36,900 bases of DNA, from the NCBI GenBank assembly GCA_019459325.1, contig JAIBFA010000016.1:1-36900 (forward strand), given 5' to 3'. Positions within the stretch are counted from its first letter, which is position 1; every line of letters starts with the position of its first letter. The translations under genes and the position numbers were made by a program. The stretch is from Thiobacillus sp. Lineage in GTDB: Bacteria; Pseudomonadota; Gammaproteobacteria; Burkholderiales; Thiobacillaceae. Below the pieces are notes generated by a model, which saw only the letters and a program-made list of their open reading frames with translations, did not search any database and had not been told where the DNA came from. Of the stretch, positions 33,900 to 36,900 are shown piece by piece.

Positions 33900-34754
33900 A
33901 TGAGCGCACGTATTCTCGACGGCAAGGCCATGGCCGACACCATTCTCGCAGTGATCCACGACAAGGTGGCCGAGCGCGAGGTGCAGGGCAAGCGCCGCCC
34001 CGGCCTGGCGGTGATCCTGGTGGGTAGCGATCCTGCTTCGGCGGTGTACGTGCGCAACAAGAAGCTCGCCTGCGAGCGCGCCGGCGTCACCAGTGTGTCG
34101 CACGACCTGCCGACGACGACGACCCAGGACGAACTCCTCGCCCTGATCGATACGCTGAACGCCGATGCCGCCATCGACGGCATCCTGGTGCAGCTGCCGC
34201 TGCCGGTGCACATCGACGCGGAGACGGTGATCGAGCGCATTCGGCCGGACAAGGACGTCGACGGTTTTCACCCCTACAACATCGGCCGCCTCGCGGTGAA
34301 AATGCCGACGCTACGGCCCTCCACCCCGCGCGGCATCATGACACTGTTGCGCGCGACCAACGAGGAGTTGCGCGGCAAGAACGCGGTGATGGTGGGCGCG
34401 TCCAATATCGTCGGCCGGCCGATGAGCCTGGAACTGCTGCTGGCGGGCTGCACCATCACCGTGTGCCATAGCGCCACGCGCGACTTGGAGAGCTTCGTGC
34501 GTTCCGCCGAAATTCTGGTGGTGGGGGTGGGCAAGCCGCGCATGATTCCGGGCGACTGGGTGCGTGAGGGCGCGATCGTGATCGACGTCGGCATCAACCG
34601 CCTGCCCGATGGCAAGCTGGTCGGCGATGTCGACTTCGCACCGGCTGCGGAACGCGCCAGCTGGATCACCCCGGTACCGGGCGGCGTGGGCCCGATGACG
34701 GTGGCGACCCTGCTGGAAAATACGCTCGAGGCTGCACTGATGCACAACCCCTAG
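33900..34754 (+). CDS. folD: Bifunctional methylenetetrahydrofolate dehydrogenase / methenyltetrahydrofolate cyclohydrolase
   Basis: 284 residues, full length. It interconverts 5,10-methylene- and 10-formyl-tetrahydrofolate with NADP, supplying one-carbon units for purines and formyl-Met. Signatures: the start [25 protein letters not shown] with Y50 and catalytic K54, [19 protein letters not shown], the NADP loop GASNIVGRP, and the C-terminal [15 protein letters not shown]. The ATG at 33900 is preceded in frame by a TTG one codon earlier. The ends of folD and cbbY converge three bases apart. It lies next to, but is divergent from, the tRNA operon. Confidence 0.97.
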   Translation: MSARILDGKAMADTILAVIHDKVAEREVQGKRRPGLAVILVGSDPASAVYVRNKKLACERAGVTSVSHDLPTTTTQDELLALIDTLNADAAIDGILVQLPLPVHIDAETVIERIRPDKDVDGFHPYNIGRLAVKMPTLRPSTPRGIMTLLRATNEELRGKNAVMVGASNIVGRPMSLELLLAGCTITVCHSATRDLESFVRSAEILVVGVGKPRMIPGDWVREGAIVIDVGINRLPDGKLVGDVDFAPAAERASWITPVPGGVGPMTVATLLENTLEAALMHNP

Positions 34755-34757
34755 GGG

Positions 34758-35516
34758 TCAGGACTGATGCAGCGTCCGTAGGTAAGCTACGTCGACGAAC
34801 GGCTGGCCGAGATCGGGGCCGGTCAGCACGCGGTTCGGCGTGCCGGGATCGCCCAGGTCGGACAGCACCACGGCAGCGCCGGTGAAATCGTGGTCCAGCG
34901 TGTAGTCGTTGACCGTCACCAGCGTTTTCAGGCCAGCGCCGAGGCTGGCGCGCAGTCCGTTCTCGGAATCCTCGAACGCCAGGCAGTCGGCCGGATCGAG
35001 GCCCATCTTTTCCAGTGCGTAGTGATAGATATCGGGTGCGGGTTTTTTCGCCGGCACGATGTCGCCTGCGGCGATGACTTCGAACCAGTCCTGGGTGCCG
35101 GAGCCCAGGCTGTGTTCCAGCAGCACGGTGACGTTTTCCGGGGTGGTGGTGGTGGCGATCGCCAGGCGCAGGCCGGCGGCCCGCGCCTCGATCAATAGGC
35201 GCTTGACCCCCGGGCGCATGGGGATGCCGCCGCGTGCAGCGAGCGTGCTGTAATGGCGGGTCTTGGCCTTGTGAAGGCCGGCCACGAGTTCGTCGAAGTT
35301 GTCCGGCTTGCTGTAGTCCGGCCGAAAGTGATCGATATAGTATTTCATCCGCTCCTTCCCCCCGGTGACGGCGAGCAGCTTGCCGTAGAGGGCGACATCC
35401 CAGTGCCAGTCGAGGCCGGCGTCCTTGAAAGCTTGATTGAAGGCGGGACGGTGGCCGTCACGCTCGGTGTCGGCGAGGGTACCGTCCACGTCGAAGAGTA
35501 GGGCGTGTAATGTCAT
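34758..35516 (-). CDS. cbbY: HAD-family phosphatase, CbbY type
   Basis: 252 residues. HAD motifs: I FDVDGT (nucleophile D9, acid D11), II with IATTTT, III KKPAPDIY, IV FEDSENGL. The cap region with GHRPAFNQAF and LLAVTGGKERM is typical of CbbY. CbbY of Rhodobacter and its plant homologue dephosphorylate xylulose-1,5-bisphosphate, a Rubisco misfire product and inhibitor. It therefore hints that the organism fixes CO2 by the Calvin cycle, although no Rubisco gene lies in the window. The general HAD assignment is certain; the CbbY specificity is strong but not proven. It is divergent from dksA. Confidence 0.85.
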   Translation of the reverse strand: MTLHALLFDVDGTLADTERDGHRPAFNQAFKDAGLDWHWDVALYGKLLAVTGGKERMKYYIDHFRPDYSKPDNFDELVAGLHKAKTRHYSTLAARGGIPMRPGVKRLLIEARAAGLRLAIATTTTPENVTVLLEHSLGSGTQDWFEVIAAGDIVPAKKPAPDIYHYALEKMGLDPADCLAFEDSENGLRASLGAGLKTLVTVNDYTLDHDFTGAAVVLSDLGDPGTPNRVLTGPDLGQPFVDVAYLRTLHQS

Positions 35517-35521
35517 ATGGG

Positions 35522-35550
35522 TTGCGGCGAGTAAGCGATTCTGATATTAA
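35522..35550 (+). promoter_or_regulatory. Promoter of dksA
   Basis: TTGCGG (35522-35527), 17-bp spacer and TATTAA (35545-35550) with TGA just before, an extended -10. It lies in the 84-base gap divergent to cbbY and leaves a leader of about 45 bases before the dksA ATG. Confidence 0.5.
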
Positions 35551-35600
35551 GTCGGGTTGGGCTTTGCCCGGAATAGACCGAAATTTTCAAAGAGAACAAG

Positions 35601-36020
35601 ATGGCTGAAACTTTGATGCGCTTTGAGCCTTACAAGGCGAAAAAAGGCGAAGAATACATGAACGCGAAACAGCTCGCGCATTTTCGCAAAATGCTCGATG
35701 CCTGGAAAGCCGAGTTGTCGCAGGACATCGATACCACGCTGCATTCCATGCAGGACGAGCAGACCGTGTTCGCCGACCCCAACGACCGCGCCACGCAGGA
35801 ATCCGACATGGCACTGGAGTTGCGTAACCGCGACCGCGAGCGCAAGCTGATCAAGAAAATCAACGAAACCATCGCCAAGATCGACAGCGGCGATTACGGC
35901 TACTGTGAATCCTGCGGCGTCGAAATCGGGCTGGATCGTCTGCAGGCGCGTCCGACCGCAACGTTGTGTATCGACTGCAAGACGCTCGAGGAAATCCGCG
36001 AACGTCAGGTCGCCAAATAA
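35601..36020 (+). CDS. dksA: RNA polymerase-binding transcription factor DksA
   Basis: 139 residues. The coiled coil (about 25-100) with the tip motif DPNDRATQE (D59, D62, A64) enters the polymerase secondary channel and, with ppGpp, shifts transcription away from stable RNA under starvation. The zinc finger C102-xx-C105 ... C123-xx-C126 (YCESCG, CIDCK) is the four-cysteine form. The start at 35601 matches the family. The stop codon TAA (36018-36020) lies inside the first unit of a 26-bp tandem repeat, and the frame beyond it stays open for 25 more codons (see repeat). Confidence 0.97.
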   Translation: MAETLMRFEPYKAKKGEEYMNAKQLAHFRKMLDAWKAELSQDIDTTLHSMQDEQTVFADPNDRATQESDMALELRNRDRERKLIKKINETIAKIDSGDYGYCESCGVEIGLDRLQARPTATLCIDCKTLEEIRERQVAK

Positions 36021-36103
36021 AGGCGGCACGCCAGGTCGCCGAGTAAAAGCGGCACGTCAGGTGCCAAGCCAAAGTTGGCGCGTCAGATCGCCAAATAAAA
36101 ATC
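36000..36103 (+). repeat. Four-copy imperfect 26-bp tandem repeat over the dksA stop codon
   Basis: Units 36000-36025, 36026-36051, 36052-36077 and 36078-36103. Each begins G(a/c/g)(a)CG(t/c)CAG and units 1 and 4 contain CGCCAAATAAA. Unit 1 includes the last codons and stop of dksA. Three units make 78 bases, so unit 4 falls back in the dksA frame: reading past the stop gives 25 codons, rich in Arg and Lys, ending again in RQIAK-stop at 36096-36098, like the authentic RQVAK end. Confidence 0.85.
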
Positions 36104-36115
36104 CGGGGAAACGCC

Positions 36116-36574
36116 ATGGCCCAGAGCAGTTCAAATCAGCTCGACGAATTTGACCGTTACTACAATGGCCTCCTGTACAGCGTGATGCGCTGGGATCAGC
36201 TGACCGCGTTCTGGCAGAAGGTCGATGCCGGGGCTGGCTGGTATCTCTATGCCGTCGGCCAGGATGTGCCGCAGACGTCCTCCTCCGCAGACAAGGTGCA
36301 ACAGTTCATGAGCGAACTGGATGAACTGCTGCGGCGCGAACATCACGAGGATTACTGCGCGATTGTCTACGCCGATAACCTCGATGCCCCCAACTTCATC
36401 AAGATTTACGACCCCAACCATCTTGGCAGTTCGTGCGGTTCCAGTTCGATGAAGTCTTCAGTGGTGCCGGGCTGGCTGATGAGCCGCACGCCGCCGCGTG
36501 AACTCGAAATGCGAGGCGTGGTGACCGGCCAGCGCAAGCGCTGGTGGCAGGCGTTTCTGGGTGAAGTGGCCTGA
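36116..36574 (+). CDS. Conserved-looking hypothetical protein between dksA and pnp
   Basis: 152 residues; I do not recognise a family. No signal peptide or membrane helix. The N-terminal half is rich in aromatic residues (DRYYNGLLYSVMRWDQLTAF, then WYLYAVG) and probably mixed alpha-beta. A Ser/Cys-rich turn GSSCGSSS lies near 103-110. The end is basic (TGQRKRWWQAFLG). The ATG at 36116 has GGGGAA before it. It begins just after the dksA repeat, so it may be read from the dksA transcript, which ends at the strong terminator at 36592. A role linked to stress or growth control would only be a guess. Confidence 0.7.
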   Translation: MAQSSSNQLDEFDRYYNGLLYSVMRWDQLTAFWQKVDAGAGWYLYAVGQDVPQTSSSADKVQQFMSELDELLRREHHEDYCAIVYADNLDAPNFIKIYDPNHLGSSCGSSSMKSSVVPGWLMSRTPPRELEMRGVVTGQRKRWWQAFLGEVA

Positions 36575-36591
36575 CTGCCGAGCCGATGGGA

Positions 36592-36629
36592 CCAATAAAA
36601 AACGCGCCGGGTGGCGCGTTTTTTATTGG
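36592..36629. terminator. Bidirectional terminator between the 152-residue gene and pnp
   Basis: Perfect 17-bp stem CCAATAAAAAACGCGCC / GGCGCGTTTTTTATTGG with GGGT loop. The A and T runs in the stem supply a U tract on both strands, ending the plus-strand transcript and that of pnp on the minus strand. Confidence 0.92.
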
Positions 36630-36668
36630 GGCCGGCAGCATTCCGCCGGCCGGAGGAACGCTGCCGGC

Positions 36669-36900
36669 TTAGCTGGCTTCTTCCTCGCTGCTCGGCGCCG
36701 GGGCGGGTGCCGGGGCGGGTGCCGGGGCGGGCGCTTCCAGCAGAGCCTTCATCGACAAGCGCAGACGGCCTTTTTCGTCGGCTTCCAGAATCATCACCTT
36801 CACGACCTGGCCTTCTTTCAGATAATCACCGATGGCATTGACGCGCTCATGGGCAATCTGCGAAATGTTCAGCAGGCCATCGCGACCCGGCAGTACGTTG
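36669..36900 (-). CDS. pnp: Polyribonucleotide nucleotidyltransferase (PNPase), C-terminal part
   Basis: The last 77 codons on the minus strand; the gene continues beyond the window. The sequence is the end of an S1 RNA-binding domain: [37 protein letters not shown] and [12 protein letters not shown], with wording close to PNPase rather than ribosomal protein S1. PNPase is the 3-prime exoribonuclease and RNA polymerising enzyme of the degradosome. The domain is followed by a Pro-Ala repeat of about 14 residues and an acidic SSEEEAS end. Confidence 0.88.
   Translation of the reverse strand, partial: NVLPGRDGLLNISQIAHERVNAIGDYLKEGQVVKVMILEADEKGRLRLSMKALLEAPAPAPAPAPAPAPSSEEEAS
36697..36732. repeat. 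Three 12-bp tandem repeats encoding the Pro-Ala tail of pnp
   Basis: Three copies of GCCGGGGCGGGT (the last ending in C), 36697-36708, 36709-36720 and 36721-36732, each coding Pro-Ala-Pro-Ala on the minus strand. Such a unit can expand or shrink by slippage and would change the length of the PNPase tail. Confidence 0.88.

Noticed and set aside
36000-36103. Reading the 26-bp repeats as a CRISPR array
   Set aside because: Units are directly adjacent without spacers, imperfect, and overlap a coding end; there are no cas genes.

Overview
The window is GC-rich and densely packed, with no gene-free stretch above 300 bases; the longest gap is 8763-8974. The gene content points to a betaproteobacterium, probably a Thiobacillus-like or other Nitrosomonadales autotroph. 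The evidence is a CbbY-type phosphatase of the Calvin-cycle type, a DsrE-like sulfur-family protein, glutathione-dependent formaldehyde oxidation, a YaeQ protein, and a dksA-hypothetical-pnp arrangement. The genus is inference; there is no rRNA in the window.

Layout. 1-432 is the tail of a chemoreceptor. 515-3941 (minus) is a TRAP transporter, dctP-dctQ-dctM, followed by a small exported DsrE-like protein. 4080-8762 (minus) is a tightly overlapping three-gene unit: a ThDP enzyme of the acetolactate-synthase family, a GT-A-like protein and a phenylacetate-CoA-ligase-like protein. It is the best candidate here for an undescribed pathway. 8975-12880 (minus) holds a two-CBS-domain protein, then fghA, frmA/adhC and transaldolase, a formaldehyde and C1/pentose-phosphate group. 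13022-17426 (plus) carries aroC, an exported phospholipase D-like protein and a membrane class III adenylyl cyclase.

17504-19559 (minus) is a more accessory-looking patch: an MFS transporter, a small exported cysteine-rich protein and, overlapping its end, an AT-richer gene with a HEPN-like motif. 19657-23905 (plus) holds a polysaccharide pyruvyl transferase-like protein, a Lon-family protease and a YbaK-type deacylase. 24027-28611 holds a membrane-anchored retropepsin-like protein, a cold-shock gene with its promoter and terminator, yaeQ, a cysteine-rich lipoprotein, a methyltransferase, a TrhO-type tRNA hydroxylase and a ZIP-family transporter. 28619-32584 has the E. coli-like arrangement ybbP-ybbA divergent from tesA, followed by a YchJ-like and a VOC protein.

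33442-33837 is a minus-strand tRNA operon (Pro, Arg, His) with a clear promoter and a terminator shared with the convergent VOC gene. Its tRNA-Pro has unusual stem mismatches. The window ends with folD, cbbY, dksA (with a 26-bp tandem repeat running over its stop codon), an unrecognised 152-residue protein, a long bidirectional terminator and the 3-prime end of pnp.

Most genes are housekeeping or metabolic. No insertion sequence, phage, CRISPR array or rRNA was seen.
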